Below are positions 23,726-32,564 of a stretch of DNA of 64,000 nucleotides, in pieces (position 1 is the stretch's first letter; each line of letters begins with the position of its first letter). The stretch comes from Curtobacterium sp. MCPF17_052 (GTDB lineage Bacteria; Actinomycetota; Actinomycetes; Actinomycetales; Microbacteriaceae). The position numbers and the translations under genes are program-made. The stretch spans positions 1 through 64,000 of the forward strand of contig NZ_QKSD01000005.1 in NCBI RefSeq assembly GCF_003234085.1, read 5' to 3'. The notes beneath the pieces are model-generated. The model did not search any database and was not told where the DNA came from. It saw nothing but the letters and a program-made list of their open reading frames with translations.

Positions 23726-25099
23726 ATGATGCAGGGGGCGCCGGCGGCCGAACGACCGAAGGTAGTGGTCGGTACAGCTGCGGTGGCGCTCATCCTCGCG
23801 GCAACGCGATGGGGCTCCTACATCGGGGTGTCACCCCTGTTCTTGACGGACGTGCTACTCGCCCTCGGCCTGGCACAATGGCTGATCGCGCGATCGGCAC
23901 ACGGGAAGCTCCCTCTCACAGGTTTGGTGCAGCGGTCCCGCCCAGGCATGATCCTCAGCCTCTTCTTCGCCTACGTCGTCGTTCGAGCTGTCTTCGCCTT
24001 GGCTCAGAATGTGGCGACCAGCGATTGGATTCGGGACTCAGCGCCCTTTCTCTATTCCTTCCTCGCTTTCGTCAGCGCAGCTTCTGTCGCTCGGGCGTCG
24101 GATCGTGCCCGGATGCGGACGCTTCGGATCCTCGTCGGAGCCCTCACGGTTCATCTGGTTTGGGCCACTTTCTCCATCTGGACTGGATTTGCCGGCATCC
24201 CGCTGCCCGGCGGTGCAGCTGCCGTCTTCCAGATCCGTCCAGACATTGACATGGCAGTCCTAGGCATAGGAGCCGGCACCTTCCTGCTTGCTGCATTCCG
24301 CTCTCGGCGGCGGTTCTGGCCTGTCGTCGCCGTTCTTGTGTCCCTCGCCGACGTGTTCTCACTGCAGTCTCGAGCCGGTCTGATCAGCGTGGTTGCGTCG
24401 ATGTTCGTGGCGTACCTGATCTTCTACGTCAGTACGCCCAGCAAGAGTGGGCGTCGTCTTTTCTCACAGATGCTGGTTCCGATTGCAATCGCGATCCTGC
24501 TCGTGGTCCTTCCTCAGACCGGGGCCGGTCAGCGGCTGATTGCGACGGTCAACTCGTCGTCGGCGGTGACCCAGGCCCAATTGAGCGCTCAAGGAACCGA
24601 GAACGCGCGTCGTCTTGTCTGGTCCCAAGTGGTGGCGTGGACGAACGAGACTCCTTCGCGTCAGCTCTTCGGTAGCGGCTTCGGCAATGACTTCCTGACA
24701 CAGTCCGGAACGATCTCTTTCCTAGAGGGCACCACCTACGACAACGTTCGCAGCCCGCACAACTACTTCGTGGGGATCTACGCTCGCATGGGCTTGATCG
24801 GTCTCTTGCTCGCCGGCGGCGTCGTGCTGAGCCTCCTCATCACCATCTTCCGGCGCCTCCGGCTGATCGCGACCGACGGGGTCCTCGCCATGGCAGCGAT
24901 GATCGTCGTCGCGATCTTGCCGGTAGCCTCGCTCGGCGTGGTGCTTGAGGCACCCTTCGGTGCGGTGCCCTTCTGGTGGGGGGCGGGAATCGTTCTCGCT
25001 AGCGCACCGATACGGCCATCGACAAGCAAGAAGTCCCATAGAGACGTCGAGCCAACGAGTTTCCGCCGATACGGTTTCAGCGACGCAGCGGATCGCTGA
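23726..25099 (+). CDS. O-antigen ligase/polymerase (Wzy-like) membrane protein
   Basis: This 457-residue protein has at least ten hydrophobic helices and one larger extracytoplasmic loop containing ARRLVWSQVVAWTNETP, LFGSGFGNDF and VRSPHNYFVGIYARMG. The SPHN(Y/H)xxxxxxxxG element is typical of the Wzy_C/O-antigen ligase superfamily. In this setting it is best read as the Wzy polymerase that joins lipid-linked repeat units on the outer face of the membrane. A TACGTT box lies 6 bases before the ATG. The C-terminal 25 residues are polar. Lower G+C supports membership of the exchanged EPS cassette. Confidence 0.82.
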   Translation: MMQGAPAAERPKVVVGTAAVALILAATRWGSYIGVSPLFLTDVLLALGLAQWLIARSAHGKLPLTGLVQRSRPGMILSLFFAYVVVRAVFALAQNVATSDWIRDSAPFLYSFLAFVSAASVARASDRARMRTLRILVGALTVHLVWATFSIWTGFAGIPLPGGAAAVFQIRPDIDMAVLGIGAGTFLLAAFRSRRRFWPVVAVLVSLADVFSLQSRAGLISVVASMFVAYLIFYVSTPSKSGRRLFSQMLVPIAIAILLVVLPQTGAGQRLIATVNSSSAVTQAQLSAQGTENARRLVWSQVVAWTNETPSRQLFGSGFGNDFLTQSGTISFLEGTTYDNVRSPHNYFVGIYARMGLIGLLLAGGVVLSLLITIFRRLRLIATDGVLAMAAMIVVAILPVASLGVVLEAPFGAVPFWWGAGIVLASAPIRPSTSKKSHRDVEPTSFRRYGFSDAADR

Positions 25100-25237
25100 A
25101 CTGCTCGCGCCGCAGGCGGAGATTGAACTGCGTTTACGCCTGCGGCTACTTCAGCGCTGCACCGGGACCCAACGCTTCGGCGAGGCACCGGCCGTGAATC
25201 TGTTCATCGGCGAGAAAGTCGTGCGCGGCAAACTGGC

Positions 25238-26503
25238 TCAGATTCCCAACAACCAGAAGCCCGCACCGAGTAGACCGACGAGCAGGAGGCTGAGCGCCAC
25301 AGATCGAACTGGGGTCGCTTTCCCGCACCCGACGACCAACAGAACGAGCAACACGAGTTCGCGAGCGAGATAGACCCAAGCTGCAGTCTCCACACTATGG
25401 GAGGCTGCGATCGCGATAGGGATCGCAAGAACTACCCCTACCGCCTTGATCGGCGACCCCCAGGCCAATCGTCCCCGTGCCATCAGAACCGGCGCGAGTG
25501 ACCACGTGACCGTCGTCAGCAGAATGCTGAGCGATGCCGGGTAGACAGCGTCGAGCGGCTTCGTCCAAGCGCCGCCGAGGAAGGGCCTCAGCACGAACTC
25601 CGTGCCGAGGTTCAGGAGTACGACGAGTACTGCTGACAGCAGTGACGCACGTGTCAAGAGCTTGTCCGCCGCAACACGCACTTCCGGGACGCCGTCGACT
25701 TGATCGAGCCGGACTCGAAGGACGTTCGCCGTTGACGACGACACGGCGTCGCCAGGATTGCGAGCGACTGCCATGGCAAGGTTGTAGGAACCGAGGGCGG
25801 CGGTCCCCGCGATCGTGCCGAGGAGGATCCGGTCGGCCTGTCCTTGCAGCCAGCCGAGGATGAAGAACCAGGAGGCGTGGCGGAACTCACGAGCGAGAGT
25901 CTCACCACCCGTGAGTGTCTCGAGATGAGCCGGCAATCCCATGCGGGCCGCCGCACGGTGGGCGAAAACAGCGAACAAGAGTTCAGCGAGCAGCACCTGG
26001 AGCGAGGCTGCCAACAAGCTACGTGTGAGGAAGAGGACCGGGACGGAGACGACGAGCGACAGGCCGGAGACCGTGAGTTGCAGATTGGCGAGACGACGCC
26101 ATTGTTCCCCGCGCTGCAAGAAGCCCAGTGGGATGATCGAGTACGAATTGGCGATCGGCACGACCACGAGGGGTATGAGCGCGAGGATCTGCGGGTGCAG
26201 TTCCGCGGGGAAGACGAACCACAGAATCGCGAGAGTCGCCACCATCGCGACCACGCCACAGACACTCGCCCACGCGCGGTAGCGAAGCAGGAATCGATAC
26301 GAGCTTTCGTTCGCAAAGCTCGGAACGACGACCTGCCGGATCGCCCCGTCCAGCGCCGAATAGTAGAACGTCAGAACGAGCATGGGCCACGCGTAGAGCC
26401 CGATGACGACCGGTGCCACGTACTGTGCGAGCAGGACCATCAAGGCGGCGCTTGCGAGGCGCGGGAACACTCGCTCGACGAGCGACCAGATCAAACTGCG
26501 CAC
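25238..26503 (-). CDS. oligosaccharide flippase (Wzx-like)
   Basis: This 421-residue polytopic protein has about 12-13 helices, the short charged loops of the polysaccharide-transport (MOP) superfamily and a central FRHASWFFILGWLQGQADRILLG, the typical seventh-to-eighth helix region of Wzx. It should flip undecaprenyl-linked repeat units to the outer leaflet for Wzy. The GTG start falls 3 bases after the stop of the upstream glycosyltransferase, indicating the same operon. The C-terminal helices are less conserved, as usual for the family. It is the last gene of the leftward EPS operon, converging on the polymerase gene. Confidence 0.85.
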   Translation of the reverse strand: MRSLIWSLVERVFPRLASAALMVLLAQYVAPVVIGLYAWPMLVLTFYYSALDGAIRQVVVPSFANESSYRFLLRYRAWASVCGVVAMVATLAILWFVFPAELHPQILALIPLVVVPIANSYSIIPLGFLQRGEQWRRLANLQLTVSGLSLVVSVPVLFLTRSLLAASLQVLLAELLFAVFAHRAAARMGLPAHLETLTGGETLAREFRHASWFFILGWLQGQADRILLGTIAGTAALGSYNLAMAVARNPGDAVSSSTANVLRVRLDQVDGVPEVRVAADKLLTRASLLSAVLVVLLNLGTEFVLRPFLGGAWTKPLDAVYPASLSILLTTVTWSLAPVLMARGRLAWGSPIKAVGVVLAIPIAIAASHSVETAAWVYLARELVLLVLLVVGCGKATPVRSVALSLLLVGLLGAGFWLLGI

Positions 26504-26506
26504 AGG

Positions 26507-27661
26507 TCAACTCACAGCAGCGGACTGAGTGACGATCGCCGCCGATGCCACCAGTTCGTCTGCCCATCGCGCGCCACCGACAGCGAGAGCCCGCTCGTCA
26601 TCGAAGAAGCGACGCGCCTGCGCCCCGTACGCAACCACGCGAGCCCGATTCGAGGCCAACTGCGTGATCGCTGCGGACATCGAGGTCATCGCGTCCGTCT
26701 CGACAACGATGCCTGCTCCCGCGTTCAGGACGTCTCGCGCCGCTTGTCCCGACGTGGAGCCCAGGTAGAGCACTCCTCGTCCAGAGGCCATCGCGGCGTA
26801 CACCTTCGACGGCACGCAGGTTCCAGTCGCATTCTCACTGAGCGAGACGACGTGAACGTCCGCGCGGGCGTAAGCGCTTGCCAAGTTCTGTTCCTCGACG
26901 AACCCACCGACCTGAACGTTTCGCTGAGGGTGATTCGCGAGATAAGCCCTGATGCGCTCCACCTCACTCCCAGATCCACTGATCTGCAATTCCACGTCAT
27001 CGCGACCACCCACAGCCTGAACCAGCGGGAGCAATGGATGGATTTCTCGCGCCGATCCCGAGTAGAGGAGGCGAAGGGGCGAATTGCTCGCCGGCGCAAC
27101 CGCGACTTCCATGTCGCGGTGCCACAACGGGATGACACTCACCGGCTTTGCGGTCAAGTCCGAGAGCAGTGCAGACATGCACTCCCCGATAGTGATGATC
27201 TTCGCACTGCTTCGAAGCGCTGCGAGTTCAAGCCGTGCGCGGACGGTATCGAGGTGACCACCTCCTTGAATCGTCAGCCGATACAGGTCCATGACCCACG
27301 CGATGTCCCGAACGCGCCCTCGACTCATTCGTCGAGCGAGGGCTCCGACGAATGGCAGACCGGACGGCACGTCCACGCTGATGAACGCATGCATCTCGCG
27401 GTGTCGACGGAGGACGAACACGACGGAGGACAGCAAGAACCGGAGCTCAGATCGCAGACGCCTGATCTTGTCAGCGGCATTCCCGCCGGCCGCAACGATC
27501 CTCGTGGGAGGAATTCCGATGACTGTGACCCGCCGGCCGCGAGAGCGGAGCTCAGTTGCAAGGTCCTCGACGACCCGCGAAACCGCGTCCCTGGGGGACG
27601 CTGCGTAGCCGTAAGCGAGGACGACGAGATCCCGCCTGGCCGCGCTGCCACGGCTGTTCAT
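26507..27661 (-). CDS. glycosyltransferase family 4 (GT-B)
   Basis: This 384-residue protein has the two-domain GT-B plan of GT4 enzymes. The N-terminal part holds LVVLAYGYAASPRDAVSRVVEDLA, and the donor domain LRLLYSGSAREIHPLLPLVQA, VQVGGFVEEQNLASAYARADVHVV and CVPSKVYAAMASGRGVL. The last corresponds to the E-x7-E region, here with Ser-Lys in place of the usual first Glu, a pattern of some WcaI-like fucosyltransferases. It likely adds one residue of the EPS repeat. The ATG overlaps the end of the upstream acetyltransferase gene by 4 bases. Confidence 0.85.
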   Translation of the reverse strand: MNSRGSAARRDLVVLAYGYAASPRDAVSRVVEDLATELRSRGRRVTVIGIPPTRIVAAGGNAADKIRRLRSELRFLLSSVVFVLRRHREMHAFISVDVPSGLPFVGALARRMSRGRVRDIAWVMDLYRLTIQGGGHLDTVRARLELAALRSSAKIITIGECMSALLSDLTAKPVSVIPLWHRDMEVAVAPASNSPLRLLYSGSAREIHPLLPLVQAVGGRDDVELQISGSGSEVERIRAYLANHPQRNVQVGGFVEEQNLASAYARADVHVVSLSENATGTCVPSKVYAAMASGRGVLYLGSTSGQAARDVLNAGAGIVVETDAMTSMSAAITQLASNRARVVAYGAQARRFFDDERALAVGGARWADELVASAAIVTQSAAVS

Positions 27662-28224
27662 CGAACCACGCTCCGCGCCGGATTCCCGACGACCGTGTCT
27701 CTGTCTGGGACATCGTGCACCACAACTGCACCAGCTCCGACACGAGCATTCCTACCGACGGTCACCGCCCCGATGACCAAGGCGGCCGCCCCGAGATCTG
27801 CTCCGTCCCGAACGAAGGGTGCCATGTCCCCGGGACGCTTGTGCCCGATCACCACTCCGTTACGGAGTGTCACGCCTGAGCCGATCAGCGCTCGGTCGTT
27901 GACCACCAAGCCGGTCCCGTGGAAGATCGTCAGCCCCGGCCCGACTCGGGTCTTGGGCCGTAACTCGATGCCGAGGACGAACTCGGTGGCCAGCCGATAC
28001 AAAGCGACTGCGGGCAGCGACACCCGCCGTGGATGATCTCGGTTCTGCATGAGGAATTGGCAAGACCGGAACCCGATCATCACCACCTGCGATTTGAGAT
28101 CCCGCCGATTGGCTCGGAGATCAGCGCGGAGCGTACGTCGGAAACCGGACACGGAGCGGAACGGCGCGCCAGCGGCTTGTTCCTCTGCGGTCCCCGCTCC
28201 GACCAAGTCATCTGTGGCGTTCAT
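27658..28224 (-). CDS. serine acetyltransferase-like O-acetyltransferase (hexapeptide repeat)
   Basis: This 188-residue protein has an N-terminal helical part and a left-handed beta-helix built from hexapeptide repeats (IELRPKTRVGPGLTIFHG, VVNDRALIGSGVTL, ADLGAAALVIGAVTVG), closed by VGNPARSVVR. The catalytic His is in the FHGTG segment. It resembles CysE and WcaB-type colanic-acid acetyltransferases. Position inside the EPS operon makes sugar O-acetylation by acetyl-CoA more likely than cysteine synthesis. Its stop overlaps the downstream glycosyltransferase start (ATGA), and only 4 bases separate it from the upstream gene. Confidence 0.85.
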   Translation of the reverse strand: MNATDDLVGAGTAEEQAAGAPFRSVSGFRRTLRADLRANRRDLKSQVVMIGFRSCQFLMQNRDHPRRVSLPAVALYRLATEFVLGIELRPKTRVGPGLTIFHGTGLVVNDRALIGSGVTLRNGVVIGHKRPGDMAPFVRDGADLGAAALVIGAVTVGRNARVGAGAVVVHDVPDRDTVVGNPARSVVR

Positions 28225-28228
28225 GCAA

Positions 28229-29323
28229 TCACTTCCTCATGCCCGCGATGACGCGGGCCCAATTCGCGCGGAACGAGTCACGCGAGTGTTCCTGATCGAA
28301 GGTCCGACGAGCACCCTCGGCTAGACGATCCGATGTCGCTCGTTCCTGGATCACGCTGAGTACTGCTTGCGTGACCGACTCGACAGTAGCTGCCCCGACG
28401 AGCCGCCCGTTGACCCCATCATCAACCAGTTCTCCGATGGCACCGACATCCGAAGCGACAACAGGAACGCCGACGCTGAATGCCTCGATGATCGTGAGCG
28501 GTTGAGCTTCGAACCGGTACCGAGTCGGGAAGACCAGCACTTCAGCGGAAGCGAGCACTTGCCACTTCTCGAGTCCGAAAAGCGGGCCCCGGAACACGAT
28601 GCGTTCGGAGAACCCTGATTGCGCCACGCGGCCGCGGAGCGTAGCGGTGAGTCCTTCATCCGCGGACGGACCCACCAATGAAAAGACTTGATTCCCGCCT
28701 CGTCTACAAACATCGATCGCCATCTCGACGAAGACGTCGGCGCCCTTTTCCTCCAGTAGATTGGAAAGGAAGACGATGTGACCGGGCAGACGGCCCCCTC
28801 GATCGGTCGGCGGCGCCTCCGCGGTGTTCTTGATGACTGTGATCGAGCCCGCTGCGACGAAGGGGCTGATGTCAGACACGAGCCCGGCACCCAGGCAGAC
28901 AGTCGTCGTGGCTCCTCCGAGCAGCCTGGTCACCAGGAAACGCCAGACCCTCCCGCGCGCGGCGAGTGCCGAATAGCCCCGGGTGTGCACGTAGTTGACC
29001 GTGGGGACGCGGAAAAGACGAAGCAATTCACCGAGCACAACGTCGACGATGAACGAGAGTGACCTGTTCGTGCAGAAGAACACACACATGTCTGGTCGCC
29101 GGAGCACCACGAGCAGTAGGCGCAGTACCAACCCCGGGGCAGCGAAGATCTTCCGTGCGGAGAAAGCGCCGACGTCGCCGATCTGCCTGCTGAACCGCCG
29201 ATCGACCAGCACCGGCCACTCGCCGAGCTCAGCGAAGATCTCCAGGAGGATTTTCGTGATCAGGGTCGAACCATGGGTGGGCGGCGGGACCTGGCTGATG
29301 ACGACAATGGGGCGCACGCTCAT
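28229..29323 (-). CDS. glycosyltransferase family 4 (GT-B)
   Basis: This 364-residue GT4 enzyme starts MSVRPIVVISQVPPPTHGST, a common opening of EPS GT4 proteins with the acceptor-side glycine loop. The donor-binding half has HIVFLSNLLEEKGADVFVEMA, IVFRGPLFGLEKWQVLASAEVLV and the E-x7-E motif in QPLTIIEAFSVGVPVVASDVG. A frame running much further upstream is a shadow of the WecG gene; the ATG at 29323 follows the upstream stop by two bases with AGGA ahead of it. It probably adds an internal sugar to the repeat unit. Low G+C, as in the adjacent cassette genes. Confidence 0.87.
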   Translation of the reverse strand: MSVRPIVVISQVPPPTHGSTLITKILLEIFAELGEWPVLVDRRFSRQIGDVGAFSARKIFAAPGLVLRLLLVVLRRPDMCVFFCTNRSLSFIVDVVLGELLRLFRVPTVNYVHTRGYSALAARGRVWRFLVTRLLGGATTTVCLGAGLVSDISPFVAAGSITVIKNTAEAPPTDRGGRLPGHIVFLSNLLEEKGADVFVEMAIDVCRRGGNQVFSLVGPSADEGLTATLRGRVAQSGFSERIVFRGPLFGLEKWQVLASAEVLVFPTRYRFEAQPLTIIEAFSVGVPVVASDVGAIGELVDDGVNGRLVGAATVESVTQAVLSVIQERATSDRLAEGARRTFDQEHSRDSFRANWARVIAGMRK

Positions 29324-29325
29324 GG

Positions 29326-30096
29326 TCAATGGTTCCTGATGATCGCAGCGAGGAAGACGAAGTTCCCGATCAAGTACCGCTTCCACAGACGTCTCGGTTC
29401 CGAGATGAGCCGGAATGTCCACTCGAGCCCGACCCGAGTCATCCACTTCGGCGCTTCGCGCTTTGTACCGGCCGTGAAGTCGAAGGCAGCACCGACAGCA
29501 CACGCGGTCACGTGCAACGAGTCGGCGAGCCGGCGTACCTCGTGATCCTGCTTCGGTGTCCCCAGTCCGACCCACACGATGTCCGCGCCGCTTCTCAGGA
29601 TCAACTCGTCCTGTGCGTCCAGTTCTGCCTCCGAAAGCGAGCGGAACGGCGGACTGTAGGTACCTACGATCTCGACGCCCGGGAACCTTGCTTCGAGATT
29701 CTGCTGCAGTTTCACCAGCAACTCTTCGGACCCCCCGAGGAGGAAGTGCCGGACACTCGATTCTCGCCCCCTGTCCATGACGTCCAGGAAGAACTGGGGG
29801 CCTCGGACCTGGGTCAGGGGCTGCCGCGTCGCCCGCGTCACCCAACTGAGCGGCTTGCCATCTGGGAAGTTGTGTGCGGTGCCGGAGAGGGACTGCTGGA
29901 AGGCTCGATCGCGCTGAGAAAGCGCGATCGAGTAAGCGTTGATGAGGTGGACAGCTGCCCCGTTCGACAGTTCCGTCCGTGCCGAGTTGATGACCGCATC
30001 AACTGCTTGGCCCGGCGACGCCGCGATGACCGGTAAGCCGCCCAGCGGACGTCTCGGAAGTGATTCGAGGACAGGAGCAGCGGATTCAGGCATCAC
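29326..30096 (-). CDS. WecG/TagA/CpsF family glycosyltransferase
   Basis: This 256-residue GT26 enzyme carries the family motifs AHNFPDGKPLSWVTRA (catalytic Asp region), FFLDVMDRG, RHFLLGGSEELL and the closing ADIVWVGLGTPKQDHEVRR, followed by VGAAFDFTAGTKREAPKWM and an amphipathic end that binds membrane lipid. Family members add the second sugar onto an undecaprenyl-pyrophosphate-linked first sugar, so this gene fits directly after the WbaP-like initiator that precedes it in the operon. The start is GTG at 30096 or the adjoining ATG three bases later. The gap to WbaP is 42 bases. Confidence 0.9.
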   Translation of the reverse strand: MMPESAAPVLESLPRRPLGGLPVIAASPGQAVDAVINSARTELSNGAAVHLINAYSIALSQRDRAFQQSLSGTAHNFPDGKPLSWVTRATRQPLTQVRGPQFFLDVMDRGRESSVRHFLLGGSEELLVKLQQNLEARFPGVEIVGTYSPPFRSLSEAELDAQDELILRSGADIVWVGLGTPKQDHEVRRLADSLHVTACAVGAAFDFTAGTKREAPKWMTRVGLEWTFRLISEPRRLWKRYLIGNFVFLAAIIRNH

Positions 30097-30138
30097 GACT
30101 CTCGTTCTTGGGCTCTGACGAGCCGCTGGTCGGCGGTA

Positions 30139-31605
30139 TCAATACGCACCCTTGCTGGCCACTACTGCCCGAGCTGTTCGCCAGAGGATCACAAGGTCAC
30201 CGACCAGCGACCAGTTCTCCACGTAGAACAGATCGAGACGAACCGAGTCCTCCCACGACAGATTCGACCGGCCGCTCACCTGCCACAGTCCGGTCATCCC
30301 GGGCTTCACCAGGAATCGTCGGTGCACGTGCTGGTCGTACCGTTCGACTTCGCGAGCGAGCGGCGGGCGCGGACCGACCAGGGACATCTCGCCGAGCAGA
30401 ACGTTGAAGAGCTGCGGGATCTCGTCCAGGCTGTACCGACGCATGAAGGCGCCGACACGGGTGACACGGGGGTCGTTCTTCATCTTGAACAGGACGTCGT
30501 TGCCCTCGGCTCGGTCCAGCTGGCTGAGCTCCTGCAAACGGGCTTCAGCGTCGACGACCATCGACCGGAACTTGATCATCCGGAAGGTGGCACCGTTCAG
30601 GCCGACGCGTTCTTGGCGGAAGAACACGGGCCCCGGGGACGTGGTCTTCACCATGAGCGCCAGGACCAGCAGGACAGGCGACAGGACGATGATCAGCAGG
30701 GCGGACCCGACCAGGTCGAAGGCACGCTTGGTGTAGAGCTTCCGCCCCGAGTACGTCGGCGTCTCGACGTGGATCAGCGGCAGACCTTGGACGGGACGCG
30801 TGTGGATGCGCGGGCCGCCGATGTCGGTCAGGCTCGGGGCGACGACCAGGTGCTGTCGGCCGGGCTCCAGCGACCAGCTGAGCTGGCGGACGCGCTCGGG
30901 CGGCAGGTCGTCGGCACTGGTGATGACGACGGTGTCGGCTCCGGTAGCGGCCAGGGCGTCGGTCAGGTCGTCGAAACCGCCGAAGCTCTGCACGGTCGAA
31001 CCGGGCAGGACTCCACGGGTCCCCGCCGACACCGCTGCGCCGACGACGCGGTAGCCGGCCTCCGGTGAGCGTCCGAGTTCGCGTGCCAGGTGCAGCACGC
31101 TGGCGGTCGAGCCGACCAGCAAGACCTTGGCGGAGTAGCTGCCACGCTTGCGCTCGGCGACCAGCCACTGGCGCCACATCCAGCGCGAGATGAGCAGGAC
31201 GGCGATGCCGACTGGAAACGCGATGAGGATGTAACCGCGGGCCAAGTCGACGTGCAGCAGGAACGCGACGATCGCCAGGAACCCGAAGACCCGGACACTG
31301 GCGTCGGCGACCAGGCGGTACTCGGTGCTGCCGACGCCGATCACGCGGTGGCCGCGGGTGTCGTAAAGGGCCAGCGCGGTCATCCACACGGCGATCACGA
31401 CGATGGAGATCCCCGTGTAGCTCAGACGCAGGTCAGCCGTGTTGGTGGCCAGGTTCGAGTCGAGACCGAGCCACGCGATCTGCACGCCGAACACGACCCA
31501 GAACAGGGCGAGCAGGTCGGTGATCAGGACGCGGCGCGAGAACGACCGGCTCCACTCCTCCGTGGATCCGGTCGACGGGGAGACCCGCACCGCGCCCGCC
31601 GTCAT
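30139..31605 (-). CDS. polyprenyl-phosphate sugar-1-phosphate transferase (WbaP/CpsE-like)
   Basis: This 488-residue initiating enzyme has four to five N-terminal helices, a CoA-binding-like cytoplasmic domain (VLLVGSTASVLHLARELG) and a C-terminal bacterial sugar transferase domain. The last domain has KRAFDLVGSALLIIVLSP, PVFFRQERVG, FRMIKFRSM, SLDEIPQLFNVLLGEMSLVG and PGMTGLWQVSGRS. It links the first sugar phosphate (usually Glc or Gal) to undecaprenyl phosphate in the membrane. The ATG at 31605 is 13 bases after the preceding stop; an upstream in-frame extension overlaps that gene and is disordered, so it is not used. G+C is high here, unlike the genes downstream. Confidence 0.9.
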   Translation of the reverse strand: MTAGAVRVSPSTGSTEEWSRSFSRRVLITDLLALFWVVFGVQIAWLGLDSNLATNTADLRLSYTGISIVVIAVWMTALALYDTRGHRVIGVGSTEYRLVADASVRVFGFLAIVAFLLHVDLARGYILIAFPVGIAVLLISRWMWRQWLVAERKRGSYSAKVLLVGSTASVLHLARELGRSPEAGYRVVGAAVSAGTRGVLPGSTVQSFGGFDDLTDALAATGADTVVITSADDLPPERVRQLSWSLEPGRQHLVVAPSLTDIGGPRIHTRPVQGLPLIHVETPTYSGRKLYTKRAFDLVGSALLIIVLSPVLLVLALMVKTTSPGPVFFRQERVGLNGATFRMIKFRSMVVDAEARLQELSQLDRAEGNDVLFKMKNDPRVTRVGAFMRRYSLDEIPQLFNVLLGEMSLVGPRPPLAREVERYDQHVHRRFLVKPGMTGLWQVSGRSNLSWEDSVRLDLFYVENWSLVGDLVILWRTARAVVASKGAY

Positions 31606-31618
31606 GTCAGCCACCGGC

Positions 31619-32548
31619 TCACCACGTGGCTCCGCCGTCGGTCGAGACCGCGACGGTGTCGCCGGCCCATAGCCAGACGTCGTCCCCGGATCGGTCGAGG
31701 CTGATCGGCCCCTCGGTGGCGGCGTCCGCGTCACAGCCGATCGGGGTGGTCGTCGTCGCGGGCGTCACACCGACGGCGGGCATCGACTCGATCTGCACGC
31801 CGTCACACGTGTCGGTGCCGATGCGAGCGAGCGAGTAGTCGTTGCCGGCGTCGGCCATCGAGCGGACGCCGTCGAGCGGCACGTCCACCCAGTCTCCGGT
31901 GCCGGAACGCCACTCGAGCTGACCGTCGCAGATGACGACGGAAGTCTGCTCCCCCTGGAACGCCTCGACCGGGTCGCTGCAGGGCGGGTCGACGACACCG
32001 GTCGACAGGACGACACCCGCGGTCGAGACGCCGGCCCCGGCGGCACCGTCACCGGCGGCACTCCAGGTGGCGCCGTCGTCGGTGCTGGAACGGACCGTGG
32101 GCGTGCAGTCGTCGCCCACGCCGGCCAGGACCGTCAGGTTCGCACTGGAGGCACGGATCGCCATGACCGACGAGACGTCGCTTCCCAGCGTGACCGGCTC
32201 CCAGGTCGCACCGGCGTCGAGGGTGTGCTCGAGGGTGGGGGCGGGGCCGCCGCACGTGCCGTCGGTCGCGCGCCAGGCCTCCCGGCCGTCGACCGCAGCG
32301 AGGGACCGACGTGCGCCGGCGGCGTCAGCTGTGGGGCTCGGTGATGAGCTCGCGCTGGAGCGCGGTGAGCTGGAGAAGGTCGGGATGGGGCCCGCCGGGT
32401 CACCGGAGTTCGGTGCGGTGCGTCCCAGAGCGAGCGTGACGAGTGCGATGTCGATGACGACCAGCACGACGATCACGATGGCGACCCAGATCAGGGTCGT
32501 TCGTGTACGCGTCGAGCCGAGGTTTCGGGTCCCCCGGCGTGCGTTCAT
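31619..32548 (-). CDS. membrane-anchored protein with BNR/sialidase-like repeats, inside the EPS operon
   Basis: This 309-residue protein has a basic cytoplasmic N-terminus, one membrane helix (IWVAIVIVVLVVIDIALVTLAL, about residues 20-41) and a Ser/Pro-rich linker. The extracellular domain has at least three Asp-box-like motifs (LDAGATW, TDDGATW, STDGGATW) marking a beta-propeller fold of the BNR/WD40-YVTN type, with several cysteines. No glycosidase catalytic residues are recognised, so a carbohydrate- or protein-binding role is more likely than hydrolysis. It lies between the Wzz/BY-kinase gene (16-base gap) and the initiating transferase, so it is probably co-expressed and linked to export or chain control. 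Function unknown. Confidence 0.72.
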   Translation of the reverse strand: MNARRGTRNLGSTRTRTTLIWVAIVIVVLVVIDIALVTLALGRTAPNSGDPAGPIPTFSSSPRSSASSSPSPTADAAGARRSLAAVDGREAWRATDGTCGGPAPTLEHTLDAGATWEPVTLGSDVSSVMAIRASSANLTVLAGVGDDCTPTVRSSTDDGATWSAAGDGAAGAGVSTAGVVLSTGVVDPPCSDPVEAFQGEQTSVVICDGQLEWRSGTGDWVDVPLDGVRSMADAGNDYSLARIGTDTCDGVQIESMPAVGVTPATTTTPIGCDADAATEGPISLDRSGDDVWLWAGDTVAVSTDGGATW

Positions 32549-32564
32549 GTCCCCCGACCTCGCT

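Noticed and set aside
25844..28036. 730-codon plus-strand frame across Wzx, GT4 and acetyltransferase genes
   Set aside because: No domain, and it overlaps three coupled minus-strand genes with clear families.
29324..29845. Long upstream extension of the GT4 gene ending at 28229
   Set aside because: It would overlap most of the WecG-type gene in another frame; the ATG at 29323 follows that stop by two bases.
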